A stretch of 64,000 bases of DNA from JAWSUT01 sp033549345 (GCA_033549345.1 JAWSUT010000005.1:1-64000), one strand, 5' to 3'; shown: positions 42,068 to 50,579, counted from the stretch's first letter. Notes: a model not told the origin generated them from the sequence alone. A program made the numbers and translations.

Positions 42068-43486
42068 TTGCGGCAAAAAGTGATTCAGACCATAGAGAAA
42101 CATGATTTATTTAAATCAGGCCAAACTGTGCTGGTAGCTTTTTCAGGCGGGCCGGACTCCCTGTGCCTTTTACATGTTCTGCATAGCCTGGCAAAGAGGT
42201 TGGGCATTCATTTGCATGCAGTTCATATCAACCACGGACTGCGCCCGGAAGCAGCGGCTGAGGCACTCTGGGCAAAGAAACAGGCGATTAGGCTGGGACT
42301 GCCGCTGAGTGTATGCAGGGTAGATGTGAAAGGGCGGCAAGCCGATTTGGGCCTTTCTCTCCAGGACGCAGCACGTCAGGTCCGTTACGGGGCACTTTTA
42401 CATATAGCTAGCCGTATCGGTGCTAAGTTGATTGCCACAGGCCACCACCGGGATGACAGAGTAGAGACGCTTTTAATGCGGCTGCTCTCGGGAAGCGGCC
42501 TGGAAGGACTTAAAGGGATTCCCATCCGTCGCAGAATGCGCGGCGGAACAGAAGTGGTCAGGCCGCTGTATGATGTTTCACGGGATGAGATTGAAGAATA
42601 TTGCCGTAAACATCAACTGGTGCCGCTGCGTGATCCCACAAACCGCTGTACATCTTACCTGCGCAATCGTGTACGTCTTCGTCTCGTACCCTTTCTGGAA
42701 CAGGAGTTTGGACCGCATATCCGGAGTTCTTTGTCCAAAACCGCGGACATACTGGCGCAGGATGCTTCCTTTCTCGCCGGACTGGGCAGTGAGGCTTTCG
42801 AGCGCGTTGCCCGGTGCCTTGCCGTAAAAGAAGTCGTGCTGGATATCGGTAAATTGAGAAATCTGCCACCTGCACTGCAGACCCGTGTCATTTTGCGGGT
42901 GTTTTGGCATGTCGGCGTTAAAAGGCCGGCACGTCTTCACGTGGAGCAGGTTTTGGCGCTGGCGCGTCACCCGTCGCCGTCTGCTTGCACTACACTGCCC
43001 GACCATGTCCTGGCTTGCCGGGAGTATAATAAGCTGCGCTTTGGCAGTTCAGCGAAACAAGACAGTAAGACGGAAGCTGCTGTGGAAATACAGATTCCCG
43101 GGCAGACATATCTTGCCTGCGGTGGCCTCTGGCTTGAGGCCGACTTTGTAGATGCCGGTGATGTTAACCCGGCCGCAATAGGCCGTAATGAAGCATGTCT
43201 TGACGCGGAGAAACTGTCCTGGCCTCTTTGGGCCAGAACCCGGAGAGCCGGAGACCGCATGCAGCCCCTTGGTGCGTCCGGCAGGCGCAAGGTAAAAAAA
43301 ATCCTGGCAGACAGAAAAATTCCGCTGAAAAAACGGGATAGTATTCCTTTAATTCTTAGCGCGGAAGAGATCGTCTGGCTCGGTGGGGTTGAAGTTGCCG
43401 AGAACTGCAAGGTAACGCCGCAAACAAAAAAAATTCTCTATCTGAAACTAATGCCAGATAAAAAGGACGGTGCAATCATTGACTGA
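42068..43486 (+). CDS. tilS: tRNA(Ile)-lysidine synthetase
   Basis: A 472-residue enzyme that changes C34 of tRNA-Ile(CAU) to lysidine. The ATP loop VAFSGGPDS and HINHGLRPEA mark the N-terminal domain; GHHRDDRVETLLMRLLSGSGL and the C-terminal TilS_C segment (RRAGDRMQPLGASGRRKVKKI) complete it. TTG at 42068 is chosen, six bases after GGGAGGG; the GTG at 42053 lies on that site. It overlaps hpt by eight bases, the usual tilS-hpt pair. Confidence 0.96.
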   Translation: MRQKVIQTIEKHDLFKSGQTVLVAFSGGPDSLCLLHVLHSLAKRLGIHLHAVHINHGLRPEAAAEALWAKKQAIRLGLPLSVCRVDVKGRQADLGLSLQDAARQVRYGALLHIASRIGAKLIATGHHRDDRVETLLMRLLSGSGLEGLKGIPIRRRMRGGTEVVRPLYDVSRDEIEEYCRKHQLVPLRDPTNRCTSYLRNRVRLRLVPFLEQEFGPHIRSSLSKTADILAQDASFLAGLGSEAFERVARCLAVKEVVLDIGKLRNLPPALQTRVILRVFWHVGVKRPARLHVEQVLALARHPSPSACTTLPDHVLACREYNKLRFGSSAKQDSKTEAAVEIQIPGQTYLACGGLWLEADFVDAGDVNPAAIGRNEACLDAEKLSWPLWARTRRAGDRMQPLGASGRRKVKKILADRKIPLKKRDSIPLILSAEEIVWLGGVEVAENCKVTPQTKKILYLKLMPDKKDGAIID

Positions 43487-44009
43487 AAAGTATGTGCAGA
43501 AAGTGTTGCTGGACAGGGAAGCTATTGAGAAAAAAGCAGCCGAATTGGGAGAGCAAATCAGTAGGGACTATGAAGGAAAGACACTTCTTTTAATCTGTGT
43601 TCTCAAAGGAGCGGTTATCTTTCTCGCTGATTTAATGCGTCATCTTACTGTGCCGGTTGAAATAGATTTCATGGCCGTTTCTTCCTATGGTGCATCCACC
43701 GAATCGTCCGGTGTGGTCAGGATTTTAAAGGACCTTGATTGCAGCATTGAGGCAAAACACTGTTTGATTGTGGAGGATATAATCGACAGCGGACTGACGC
43801 TGAAGTATCTTGAAGAGAACCTCTTGTCGCGCCAACCGGCATCGGTAAAAATTGTTACGCTCCTGGATAAGCCGGAACGGCGCCGCGTGAATATAAAGCC
43901 GGATTACTGCGGATTTCAGATTCCCGATGAGTTTGTGGTCGGCTACGGTCTTGATTTTGATGAACAGTATCGCTCTCTCCCGGATATTTGCGTTCTTGCT
44001 GAAAGATAA
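43479..44009 (+). CDS. hpt: Hypoxanthine phosphoribosyltransferase
   Basis: A 176-residue purine-salvage enzyme. The PRPP loop VEDIIDSGLTL, ICVLKGAVIFLADL and the C-terminal FVVGYGLDFDEQYR are diagnostic. TTG at 43479 is chosen, eight bases after AAAAGGACGG and overlapping the tilS stop. In many Firmicutes ftsH follows directly; here about 16 kb intervene. Confidence 0.97.
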   Translation: MTEKYVQKVLLDREAIEKKAAELGEQISRDYEGKTLLLICVLKGAVIFLADLMRHLTVPVEIDFMAVSSYGASTESSGVVRILKDLDCSIEAKHCLIVEDIIDSGLTLKYLEENLLSRQPASVKIVTLLDKPERRRVNIKPDYCGFQIPDEFVVGYGLDFDEQYRSLPDICVLAER

Positions 44010-44037
44010 AAAAGCACTTGCTTTTTTATCTTTTTTT
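44002..44037 (+). terminator. Rho-independent terminator after hpt
   Basis: AAAGATAAAAAAGC (44002-44015) pairs with GCTTTTTTATCTTT (44020-44033), then TTTT. The hpt stop codon is inside the left arm. Confidence 0.9.
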
Positions 44038-44040
44038 GCT

Positions 44041-44070
44041 TTATCATATAAATAAATGTAAATGTATAAA
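44041..44070 (+). promoter_or_regulatory. Possible sigma-A promoter of arsR-acr3
   Basis: TTATCA (44041-44046), 18 bases, TATAAA (44065-44070), within an AT-rich stretch about 75 bases before arsR. ArsR would be expected to bind here, but I see no clear dyad operator. Confidence 0.4.
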
Positions 44071-44142
44071 TGCGTTCCTTTTGCAGAAAAGTAGATAAGA
44101 GTTAAATCTACACCGAAAAGCAAATGATAGGAGGTCTGCAAC

Positions 44143-44466
44143 GTGGAAACGGGTTTAACAGTTAAGATGTTAAAAGCCCTGGCCGATGAAAAAAGGCTGC
44201 AGATCATGCAGCATCTAAGCCGGCGCAGCGTATGCGTCTGTGAAATGGAGTCACTGTTGTCACTGTCACAGCCTGCCGTTTCACACCATGTAAAGGTTCT
44301 GCGGGAAGCCGGCCTGATTACACACACACGGCAGGGTAAATGGGTTTTTTACTCACTTGACAGGGAACAGTTTGCCTCCTTTCTTCAGTCGCTGAACCTG
44401 CTGGCAGTAAAAGATGCCGGTGACTCCGGCCCGCCGCCGGTACCTGAAGTCTGCAAAGAATGCTAG
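44143..44466 (+). CDS. arsR: ArsR-family metalloregulator
   Basis: A 107-residue winged-helix repressor. The motif CVCEME with C31 and C33 is the thiol site of classical As(III)/Sb(III) sensors in helix alpha-3; QPAVSHHVKVLREAGLI is the recognition helix. The C-terminal VCKEC adds two more cysteines. GTG at 44143 follows AGGAGGT. It leads the acr3-usp operon, so it should be an arsenite-released autorepressor. Confidence 0.93.
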   Translation: METGLTVKMLKALADEKRLQIMQHLSRRSVCVCEMESLLSLSQPAVSHHVKVLREAGLITHTRQGKWVFYSLDREQFASFLQSLNLLAVKDAGDSGPPPVPEVCKEC

Positions 44467-44516
44467 CGGTTTTCAGTGAATACGTCTAATAAAGAGCCAT
44501 AGGGAGGTTTACAGAA

Positions 44517-45596
44517 ATGAGTATGGAAAGGCAGGCTCAAAAAGCCAGGAATCTTGGTGTGTTTGAACGCTATCTGACGCTGTGGGTCCTGATCTGCATG
44601 GCGGTTGGGACAATTCTCGGCTTCCTGATCCCCGGTTTTGCCGAATTTTTGGCCGGCATGGAACTGTATAATGTGTCGATCCCCATTGGTATTTTACTCT
44701 TCTTTATGATTTATCCAATCATGGTCCAGATTGATTTCCAGACGGTGGTGGATGCCATCCGTGCGCCAAAGCCGGTAGTTATCACCCTGGGAGTAAACTG
44801 GGCGATCAAGCCTTTTAGCATGGCATTTCTCGCCTGGCTTTTTATGCGTGTAATCTGGGCACCGCTGCTGGACCCGGTGATGGCCGGCGAATATATTGCG
44901 GGAATGATTCTTCTGGGAATTGCGCCCTGTACGGCGATGGTACTTGTCTGGAGCTACCTGGCCCGAGGCAATATGGGGCATACACTGGTGATGGTGGCCA
45001 TTAACTCGCTGACAATGCTCTTTTTCTATGCGCCTTTGGGCACACTGCTTTTAAGTGTGGCTGAAGTGCCGGTACCGTTCATGACCATTATGTTCTCCGT
45101 CGGCTTTTATGTGGGGCTGCCGCTTTTGGCCGGGTTTATTACGCGTACACAGTTAATCAGAACCCGGGGTATCGACTGGTATGAGTCCGTGTTCTTGCGT
45201 TATATGGGCCGCATCTCTATTGTGGCGCTCCTTGTAACGCTGGTGGTGCTCTTTATTTTACAGGGCCGTGTGATTGTGGCGATGCCGTTGATTATTCTCC
45301 TGATTGCCGTTCCGCTCCTCATTCAGACATTCCTGATTTTCTTTCTCGGTTACGGTATCTCCAGGGCTGTTCGTATTGACTATGAGGATGCAGCACCAAC
45401 AGCGATGATTGGGGCAAGCAATCATTTCGAAGTGGCCATTGCTGTGGCAACGTTGCTCTTTGGCCTGGATTCAGGTGCTGCGTTGGCTACAGTGGTGGGC
45501 GTCTTGATTGAAGTGCCGGTCATGCTGGCACTGGTACGGATTTGTCTGCGGACAAAGCACTGGTTTCCTTCTAAGTATGGGCAGGAACCACAGTAA
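44517..45596 (+). CDS. acr3: ACR3-family arsenite efflux permease
   Basis: A 359-residue membrane protein of about ten helices that expels As(OH)3. LGIAPCTAMVLVWSYLARG holds the essential cysteine (C138), and IGASNHFEVAIAVA is the second ACR3 signature. ATG at 44517 follows AGGGAGG, 50 bases after arsR. No arsenate reductase lies in the window, so either arsenite itself is the main threat, as expected for an anaerobe, or the reductase is elsewhere. Confidence 0.96.
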   Translation: MSMERQAQKARNLGVFERYLTLWVLICMAVGTILGFLIPGFAEFLAGMELYNVSIPIGILLFFMIYPIMVQIDFQTVVDAIRAPKPVVITLGVNWAIKPFSMAFLAWLFMRVIWAPLLDPVMAGEYIAGMILLGIAPCTAMVLVWSYLARGNMGHTLVMVAINSLTMLFFYAPLGTLLLSVAEVPVPFMTIMFSVGFYVGLPLLAGFITRTQLIRTRGIDWYESVFLRYMGRISIVALLVTLVVLFILQGRVIVAMPLIILLIAVPLLIQTFLIFFLGYGISRAVRIDYEDAAPTAMIGASNHFEVAIAVATLLFGLDSGAALATVVGVLIEVPVMLALVRICLRTKHWFPSKYGQEPQ

Positions 45597-45620
45597 AGTT
45601 AATCCGGGGAGGGATTGAAG

Positions 45621-46460
45621 ATGTTCAAAAAAATACTGCTGGCTACCGACTTTTCCCAGTGTGCCGAGCAGCTATGGCACTGTGTCGGAGAGCTAAAAGG
45701 TCTGGGTGCGGAAGAACTGGTGGCGGTGCACATTTCACCGCTGATGTCCGGCGGCCGTCTCGAAGCGTATGCCGAGGAGAAGCTTTCGGCCCAGATTGAA
45801 GCGGTGAGAGATTTGGGGATGCAGGCAAAAGTTGTGGTGCGTACAGGCCCCGCAGCGCAGGAGATTAACGCTCTTGCGGAAACAGAGGGTATGGATTTGG
45901 TGCTGATCGGTGCCAAGGGGGAGAGCTGGATCCGTGAATTTTTCCTTGGCAGCACAGCCCGGGACCTGATTCGTATCAGTCATACACCAATACTGGTTGA
46001 AAAGTTTAAAATGCTCACAGATGAACGGGAATGCGCTGCAGTTTGTGAAAGGAAGTTTCAGCGGGTGCTTTTACCGATAGACTTTTCGGAAGACTCTCTG
46101 CGTATTTTCAGCCTTGTTAAAGACCGGTTGGCCAAATGGGTGGATGAAGTGATTCTGGTGCATATTGTGGACCGGGGAAGCAGTGGGGATATGATTGAAA
46201 AAATGAAAAGTGAAGCGACCGACCGCTTGATTGCCCTGAGCCAAAACCTTGAGGATGCAGGAGTATCCACCCAGGTCCGTGTACGTATAGGTATTCCATC
46301 CAGCTACATTACCCAACTGGCAGAAGACGATGCTGTAACACTGGTGATGATGGCCACTCGCGGCGCAGGCAGCATCAAAGAGCTGTTAATCGGCAGTACC
46401 ACGGAAAATGTGGCCAGACATTCCAGCCGGCCGGTACTTTTATTCCCCTCTTCTGCTTAA
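45621..46460 (+). CDS. Tandem universal stress protein (two UspA domains)
   Basis: A 279-residue protein of two Usp domains (about 1-135 and 145-279). The second shows the ATP-binding pattern in MATRGAGSIKELLIGSTTENVARHSSRPVLLF in pieces; the first has LIGAKGESWIREFFLGSTARDLI. ATG at 45621 is chosen seven bases after GGGGAGGG. It lies 24 bases behind acr3 and is probably in the same operon, suggesting induction by arsenite stress (inference). Confidence 0.9.
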   Translation: MFKKILLATDFSQCAEQLWHCVGELKGLGAEELVAVHISPLMSGGRLEAYAEEKLSAQIEAVRDLGMQAKVVVRTGPAAQEINALAETEGMDLVLIGAKGESWIREFFLGSTARDLIRISHTPILVEKFKMLTDERECAAVCERKFQRVLLPIDFSEDSLRIFSLVKDRLAKWVDEVILVHIVDRGSSGDMIEKMKSEATDRLIALSQNLEDAGVSTQVRVRIGIPSSYITQLAEDDAVTLVMMATRGAGSIKELLIGSTTENVARHSSRPVLLFPSSA

Positions 46461-46564
46461 AAATAATAAAGGGGTTCATGATCACTGATTTACCACCCGT
46501 CAATGTGCCGCCCCACAGTCGCTGCTGCTGTATTTTAACTAATTAGAGTCAGTTTGATGACATG

Positions 46565-46591
46565 GGCGCCTGCACAAAATTTGCAGGTGCC
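46565..46591. other. Strong stem-loop before the CC/Se-motif gene
   Basis: GGCGCCTGCA (46565-46574) pairs with TGCAGGTGCC (46582-46591) around a 7-base loop. The following T content is poor, so it may be a weak terminator for the ars operon or an mRNA leader element. Confidence 0.45.
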
Positions 46592-46633
46592 TTATGTGTT
46601 CTCAAAAAAGGTGTAAGAAAAGGAGTGCAGAAA

Positions 46634-46924
46634 ATGCCCATGCTGACAGTGACTCCAGAAGCAAAAGCATATCTTAGCGAAAGAGGTAAAGCCGTGTCGG
46701 TGAGAATGGTCAAAGGGCAGGGCGGGTGCTGCAGCATGCTTTCTCCTGTTATTGAGGCCGGTACACCAAGTGAGCCTCAGGCATATCAGACTGTCAGAGA
46801 CGGTGACTTCCTGCTTTATCTACAGAGCGGAATTGATGTTTTACCCGGCGGAATAACGGTGGATTTACAGAAATGCCTGTGGATTAAAAGGCTGTATGTT
46901 CACGGGTTGTCTATTCTGCCGTAG
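46634..46924 (+). CDS. CC/Se-motif family (HesB/IscA-like) protein
   Basis: A 96-residue protein resembling the HesB-like CC/Se-motif family, in which some members carry selenocysteine at one cysteine of a CC pair. Here the pair is GQGGCCSM (C32-C33), both ordinary Cys codons. A third cysteine sits in LQKCLW near residue 80. ATG at 46634 is eight bases after AAAGGAG; longer in-frame starts cross the stem-loop upstream. Function unknown; redox or Se/As/Fe-S handling is a guess from the motif and the neighbours (acr3, thioredoxin-like protein). Confidence 0.7.
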   Translation: MPMLTVTPEAKAYLSERGKAVSVRMVKGQGGCCSMLSPVIEAGTPSEPQAYQTVRDGDFLLYLQSGIDVLPGGITVDLQKCLWIKRLYVHGLSILP

Positions 46925-46988
46925 AAATTTATTTTAAAAGCAGCATGATATTATGATAGAATAATCTTTACAGGTAAAGTTACGCCGT

Positions 46989-47105
46989 TTGTTTCTGCTG
47001 TTTATCTATTCCTTTGCCTGCAGCCTGCCACTTTTGGTTACCGGCGAAATCGAAAAGACAATTGGCGCATTACTGATTTTGTTGGGCCTTTACCTGTTGT
47101 GGTAA
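46989..47105 (+). pseudogene. Short hydrophobic reading frame, likely tail of a lost permease
   Basis: From a TTG at 46989 a 38-codon frame encodes a basic-hydrophobic start, then TGEIEKTIGALLILLGLYLLW and a stop. It reads like the last helix of a multi-helix permease such as a CcdA-type or DUF318 protein. The frame closes just upstream and has no ribosome site. Permease plus small thioredoxin-like protein is a common pair, so this is probably a remnant. It could be chance. Confidence 0.35.
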
Positions 47106-47124
47106 AACAGATGGGGGGGTTTCT

Positions 47125-47364
47125 ATGAAGATAAAAATTTTAGGCGCGGGTTGTCTAAACTGCCAGGCACTGGAGTCTGCGGTGATAAATGCGTTGGCGG
47201 AACTGGATATTGCTGCCGAAGTGGAAAGAATCAGCAACAGGGAGAGAATAGCACAATCCGGTGTTCCGGGTGTACCCGCTTTGATTGTCAATGACTCAGT
47301 TAAAGTCTATGGCCGTGTTCCCCGCAAGGAAGAAATTAAAAACTGGATAGCCGAAGAAAAATGA
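47125..47364 (+). CDS. Small thioredoxin-like redox-active disulfide protein
   Basis: A 79-residue protein with the thioredoxin half-fold: active site GAGCLNCQ (C10 and C13) after the first strand, and a cis-Pro segment VPGVPALIVN. This is the ~80-residue type often found beside permeases and in arsenic loci. ATG at 47125 follows GATGGGGGG. The upstream frame looks like a lost permease tail. Its stop codon lies at the edge of an inverted-repeat element. Confidence 0.88.
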   Translation: MKIKILGAGCLNCQALESAVINALAELDIAAEVERISNRERIAQSGVPGVPALIVNDSVKVYGRVPRKEEIKNWIAEEK

Positions 47365-47493
47365 AGACGCGGGGACAGGTTCCGCGTCTTCATCTTTACC
47401 TCTAAACAAATAGAAAGCCCCAAAACCAAAGGCTTTTTTCTTATTGTAAATTTCTTCCTGAAGACAGCGGAACCTGTCCCCGCGTCTTCATTT
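47359..47493. repeat. Inverted-repeat element (MITE or REP-like)
   Basis: A 135-bp unit bounded by an exact 27-bp inverted repeat (47359-47385 and 47467-47493), containing GACGCGGGGACAGGTTCCGC. Each end also folds on itself: on the left GAAGACGCGG pairs with CCGCGTCTTC over a 9-base loop. The centre holds a further hairpin with T run (47413-47441). No gene inside. The GGGGACAGGTTCC core recalls REP-like elements tied to IS200-type transposases in clostridia (from memory, not checked). Confidence 0.8.
47413..47441 (+). terminator. Terminator inside the inverted-repeat element
   Basis: AAAGCC and GGCTTT pair around CCAAAACCAAA, followed by TTTTTC. It would end transcripts of the thioredoxin-like gene before tatC. 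Confidence 0.65.
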
Positions 47494-47532
47494 CTATTTG
47501 TTGGGTAAGCTAGGGTCAGAGGTGGTGTACTG

Positions 47533-48264
47533 GTGAAAGCACGCAGAAATAAGAAGCACACTGACGAGCTTACTTTGATTGGACACCTTGATGAGCTGCG
47601 CTGGCGACTGGTGGTTTGCGGGTTGGCATTGGCCGGCGGTGTTGCCGTTGGCTTTTTTTTCGCCGCCGTACTACAGGATTTTCTGCTGCACGTTCCGGGA
47701 GACCTGGTGTATCTTGCTCCGGGTGAAGCGTTTTTTACCCATTTAAGGCTGGCGGTGACTATTGGCCTGGTCCTGGCTGCCCCGATGGTTCTAAGCCAGG
47801 CAGCGGCATTTATTGCACCGGGCCTGACCGACGGGGAAAAAAAGTATCTTTATATCGGCCTGCCTGCCGCTATGCTTCTTTTTGTTTCCGGTGTTTTTTT
47901 TGCTTGTAAAGTTATGCTTCCGCTGACATACGCATTTTTCCTCGGATTTGGTTCCGACAGGCTGACGGCGATGATTTCTGTTGGAAGCTATATTTCGTTT
48001 GTACTGGGACTGGTTATTCCGTTCGGGGTGGTCTTTCAACTGCCGCTACTGGTCATGATACTGACGGGAGTCGGCCTTGTCACGCCGTATTTTTTTAAGA
48101 GTAACCGAAAGTATGCAGTGCTGGTTATTTTTATACTGGCAGCCCTGCTGACACCCCCTGATCTTATTTCACAGATGCTGATGGCCGGGCCGCTGCTGTT
48201 GCTATACGAGTTTAGTGTATTTATGGCAGCTTTGGTCTACAGGCGCCGTACGGTACTGAACTAA
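47533..48264 (+). CDS. tatC: Twin-arginine translocase subunit TatC
   Basis: A 243-residue protein with six helices, the receptor of the Tat export system for folded proteins. It opens with IGHLDELRWRL; SPGEAFFT appears as APGEAFFTHLRLAV, and FGVVFQLPLLVMIL and LTPPDLISQ are TatC signatures. GTG at 47533 follows AGAGGTGG. tatA lies 2.4 kb further on, separated by molybdenum cofactor genes, and there is no tatB, as is normal for Firmicutes. Confidence 0.95.
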   Translation: MKARRNKKHTDELTLIGHLDELRWRLVVCGLALAGGVAVGFFFAAVLQDFLLHVPGDLVYLAPGEAFFTHLRLAVTIGLVLAAPMVLSQAAAFIAPGLTDGEKKYLYIGLPAAMLLFVSGVFFACKVMLPLTYAFFLGFGSDRLTAMISVGSYISFVLGLVIPFGVVFQLPLLVMILTGVGLVTPYFFKSNRKYAVLVIFILAALLTPPDLISQMLMAGPLLLLYEFSVFMAALVYRRRTVLN

Positions 48265-48332
48265 TTTTGCTCTGGAAAATCCCCTGGAAAATGGTTATGA
48301 TAGAAGTGTTCCGTTAGGGAGGCTTAAAAACT

Positions 48333-48953
48333 GTGCAACCCAAAGAGATGTCGGCTGTCATTCTGGCCGGGGGGAAAAGCTCCCGCATGGGAGAAAACAA
48401 ACTGTTAATGCCGCTGGGGGAGAAACCGGTTATCGGTCACCTGACAGATACGCTCAAAAACCTGTTTGGGGAGTGTATCATGGTAACAGATACACCGGAT
48501 GCCTATGTTTCTTTTCCCGTTAGGGTGGTACAGGATAAGATTTGTTGTGCGCAGAAAAATTCACTGGCGGGTATTCACGCCGGCCTGGTGGCAGCAACCC
48601 ATGATTATATTATGGTGGTGGCAGGAGATATGCCCTTTGTTAGGGATGATGTTCTGTCTTATCTGTGTAATAAGTGCGAAGGGTATGACGTGACAATTCC
48701 CCGCGAGGGAGAATATCTGCAGCCACTTTGTGCGGTCTATCATAAAAACTGCCTGCCGCAAATGGAGAAGCTTTTGACCGTAAAAAATTATAAAGTAACC
48801 GCTTTTTTTCCCTTTATGAGAGTTCGTTATGTAGATATGGCAGATTTGGTGCCCTTTGATCGCGAGCAGCTTACATTTTTAAATATTAATACACCGGAAG
48901 ACTACAAAAAGGCCCTTGCTGTGCTTGCCAAGAGTGTTAAAGGAGGACTCTAA
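48333..48953 (+). CDS. mobA: Molybdenum cofactor guanylyltransferase
   Basis: A 206-residue enzyme that adds GMP to molybdopterin, giving the bis-MGD cofactor. AVILAGGKSSRMGENKLLMPLG is the GTP-binding start and VVAGDMPFV the metal-binding strand. GTG at 48333 follows GGGAGG; an ATG five codons later is possible. mobB follows without a gap. Together they imply a DMSO-reductase-family molybdoenzyme elsewhere in the genome, since AOR itself uses a bis-pterin without GMP. Confidence 0.92.
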   Translation: MQPKEMSAVILAGGKSSRMGENKLLMPLGEKPVIGHLTDTLKNLFGECIMVTDTPDAYVSFPVRVVQDKICCAQKNSLAGIHAGLVAATHDYIMVVAGDMPFVRDDVLSYLCNKCEGYDVTIPREGEYLQPLCAVYHKNCLPQMEKLLTVKNYKVTAFFPFMRVRYVDMADLVPFDREQLTFLNINTPEDYKKALAVLAKSVKGGL

Positions 48954-49451
48954 ATGACCATACCTATTGTTGCTGTTGTGGGAAGATCAGGCAGCGGCAA
49001 AACAACCCTGCTCTGCGGCCTGATTCCCGAGCTGAAACGCCGCGGCTACAGGGTGGCCACCATAAAACATGATGTGCACGGGTTTGACATTGATAAACCG
49101 GGCAAGGATACCTGGAAGCATGCTCAGGCCGGAGCTGATACAGTGGTTATATCGTCGCCGTGGAAAGTGGCAATGATTGAGAAGATGGAACAGGAACTGA
49201 CACTCGATGAAGTCATAGCAAAGATTAGCAATACCGATATTATTCTTTCGGAAGGATATAAAAAAAACAACAAGCCTAAGATAGAAATCTTCCGCTCCGG
49301 CGTGCACGAAAAACCACTTTGCACAAAGGAAGACAATCTACTGGCCATTGTCAGTGACATCAGTCCTGACTTGGGTGTGCCTGTATTCAACACCGATGAT
49401 TATGCAGGGATGGCCGATATCATAGAAAAAGAAATTCTGAGAAAGCATTAA
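48954..49451 (+). CDS. mobB: Molybdopterin-guanine dinucleotide biosynthesis adaptor MobB
   Basis: A 165-residue P-loop GTPase that assists MobA. GRSGSGKTTL is the Walker A; ATIKHDVHGFDIDKPGKDTWKHAQAGA and LSEGYKKNNKPKIEIFR are MobB signatures. ATG directly after the mobA stop, with AAAGGAGG in the mobA end. It acts in the cytoplasm with MobA. Confidence 0.94.
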   Translation: MTIPIVAVVGRSGSGKTTLLCGLIPELKRRGYRVATIKHDVHGFDIDKPGKDTWKHAQAGADTVVISSPWKVAMIEKMEQELTLDEVIAKISNTDIILSEGYKKNNKPKIEIFRSGVHEKPLCTKEDNLLAIVSDISPDLGVPVFNTDDYAGMADIIEKEILRKH

Positions 49452-49463
49452 CGAGGTGTATGT

Positions 49464-50180
49464 ATGCGCATAGCTGCAATTTCCGATATTCACGCCAACC
49501 TGCCTGCTCTGCGGGCTGTACTGGATGATGTGCGCCGGACCGGTGCCGAGAAAATAATTTGCCTGGGTGATTTAGTCGGGTACGGGCCGTTTCCCAATGA
49601 GGTTATTGACCTGATTCGTCAGGAAGGGATTACATGTGTGCAGGGAAACTACGACGAAGCGGTGGCGTATGACAGAATTGTTTGCGGCTGTGACTTCGCC
49701 AGTGAAAAAGATGCTGAAATCGGCACTGCATCCATGACTTGGACTCGTGAACATACAAGCACGGAAAACAAAGCGTTTCTGAGGTTGCTTCCTTTACAGC
49801 TGAAAATGCGGTTGGATGGATATCGTCTGCATTGCTTTCACGGCAGTCCCGACAGTCAGACAGAATACCTGAAAGAAGATACCGACGCAGTCCGTCTGCA
49901 GGAGGTAGCGCAGGCAAGCACCGGAAATGTCCTGCTATTTGGCCATACCCATCTTCCCTATCAAAAGGAAATAGCGGGGAAACAGCTCATCAATGGCGGC
50001 AGTGTGGGTAAGCCCAAGCACGGTGACCCCCGGGCCACATGGGTGCTTATTGAGCTGACAGAAACAGTACAGACTTGGGTGCGTTATGTCGTCTATAACG
50101 TGACGGAAACTATAGATGTGATGCAAAAGGCGGGTTTACCGGAAGAACTCACTGAGAAAATTAAAACAGGCAGGGCCTAA
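49464..50180 (+). CDS. Metallophosphoesterase (YfcE/DevR-type)
   Basis: A 238-residue calcineurin-fold phosphoesterase. All metal motifs are present: DIHAN (DxH), GDLVGYGP, GNYDEAV (with Tyr where many have His), HCFHGSP and GHTHLPY. The substrate is unknown; this group includes phosphodiesterases and protein phosphatases. It lies 12 bases after mobB and 16 before an ArsR regulator, so probably one operon. Confidence 0.88.
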   Translation: MRIAAISDIHANLPALRAVLDDVRRTGAEKIICLGDLVGYGPFPNEVIDLIRQEGITCVQGNYDEAVAYDRIVCGCDFASEKDAEIGTASMTWTREHTSTENKAFLRLLPLQLKMRLDGYRLHCFHGSPDSQTEYLKEDTDAVRLQEVAQASTGNVLLFGHTHLPYQKEIAGKQLINGGSVGKPKHGDPRATWVLIELTETVQTWVRYVVYNVTETIDVMQKAGLPEELTEKIKTGRA

Positions 50181-50196
50181 AGACTGGGGTGAGAAC

Positions 50197-50532
50197 ATGC
50201 TCGATGTTGTTAACCGCCTGAAAGCGGATTTGTTTAAAGCCATTAGCCACCCGACCAGAATTCAGATTCTGGAGTATTTGCGCGGCGGTGAGCGCTGTGT
50301 ATGTGAAGTGATTGAGGAGCTAGAACTGGAGCAGTCCAATGTGTCACAGCACCTGGGCATACTTAAAAAGCAGGATCTTGTTGCTGCCAGAAAAGAAGGT
50401 ACAAAAATGATGTATCGCCTCAAACACCCGGAAGTAATGGACGTCATGGACCTGGCCAGCCGTCTTTTAGACAGGCAGCTTGATGAGACCCGGGAAGCAT
50501 TACATTTTATACGGAAAAACAATGAACTTTAA
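50197..50532 (+). CDS. ArsR-family regulator (second)
   Basis: A 111-residue winged-helix protein with the metal motif RCVCEVIE (C34 and C36) and recognition helix QSNVSQHLGILKKQDLV. It differs clearly from the first ArsR, being closer in form to the branch that often sits beside permease or thioredoxin-like genes. ATG at 50197 follows GGGGTGAG. It ends the mobA-mobB-phosphoesterase run and has a terminator. The effector may be As, Sb or another thiophilic metal. Confidence 0.9.
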   Translation: MLDVVNRLKADLFKAISHPTRIQILEYLRGGERCVCEVIEELELEQSNVSQHLGILKKQDLVAARKEGTKMMYRLKHPEVMDVMDLASRLLDRQLDETREALHFIRKNNEL

Positions 50533-50579
50533 ATGTGTTTCACGACGAAACAGACTTTAAGCATCTATATTGGAGCCTT

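Noticed and set aside
46634..46924. Selenocysteine in the CC/Se-motif protein
   Set aside because: Both residues of the CC pair are TGC codons; there is no in-frame TGA at the motif.
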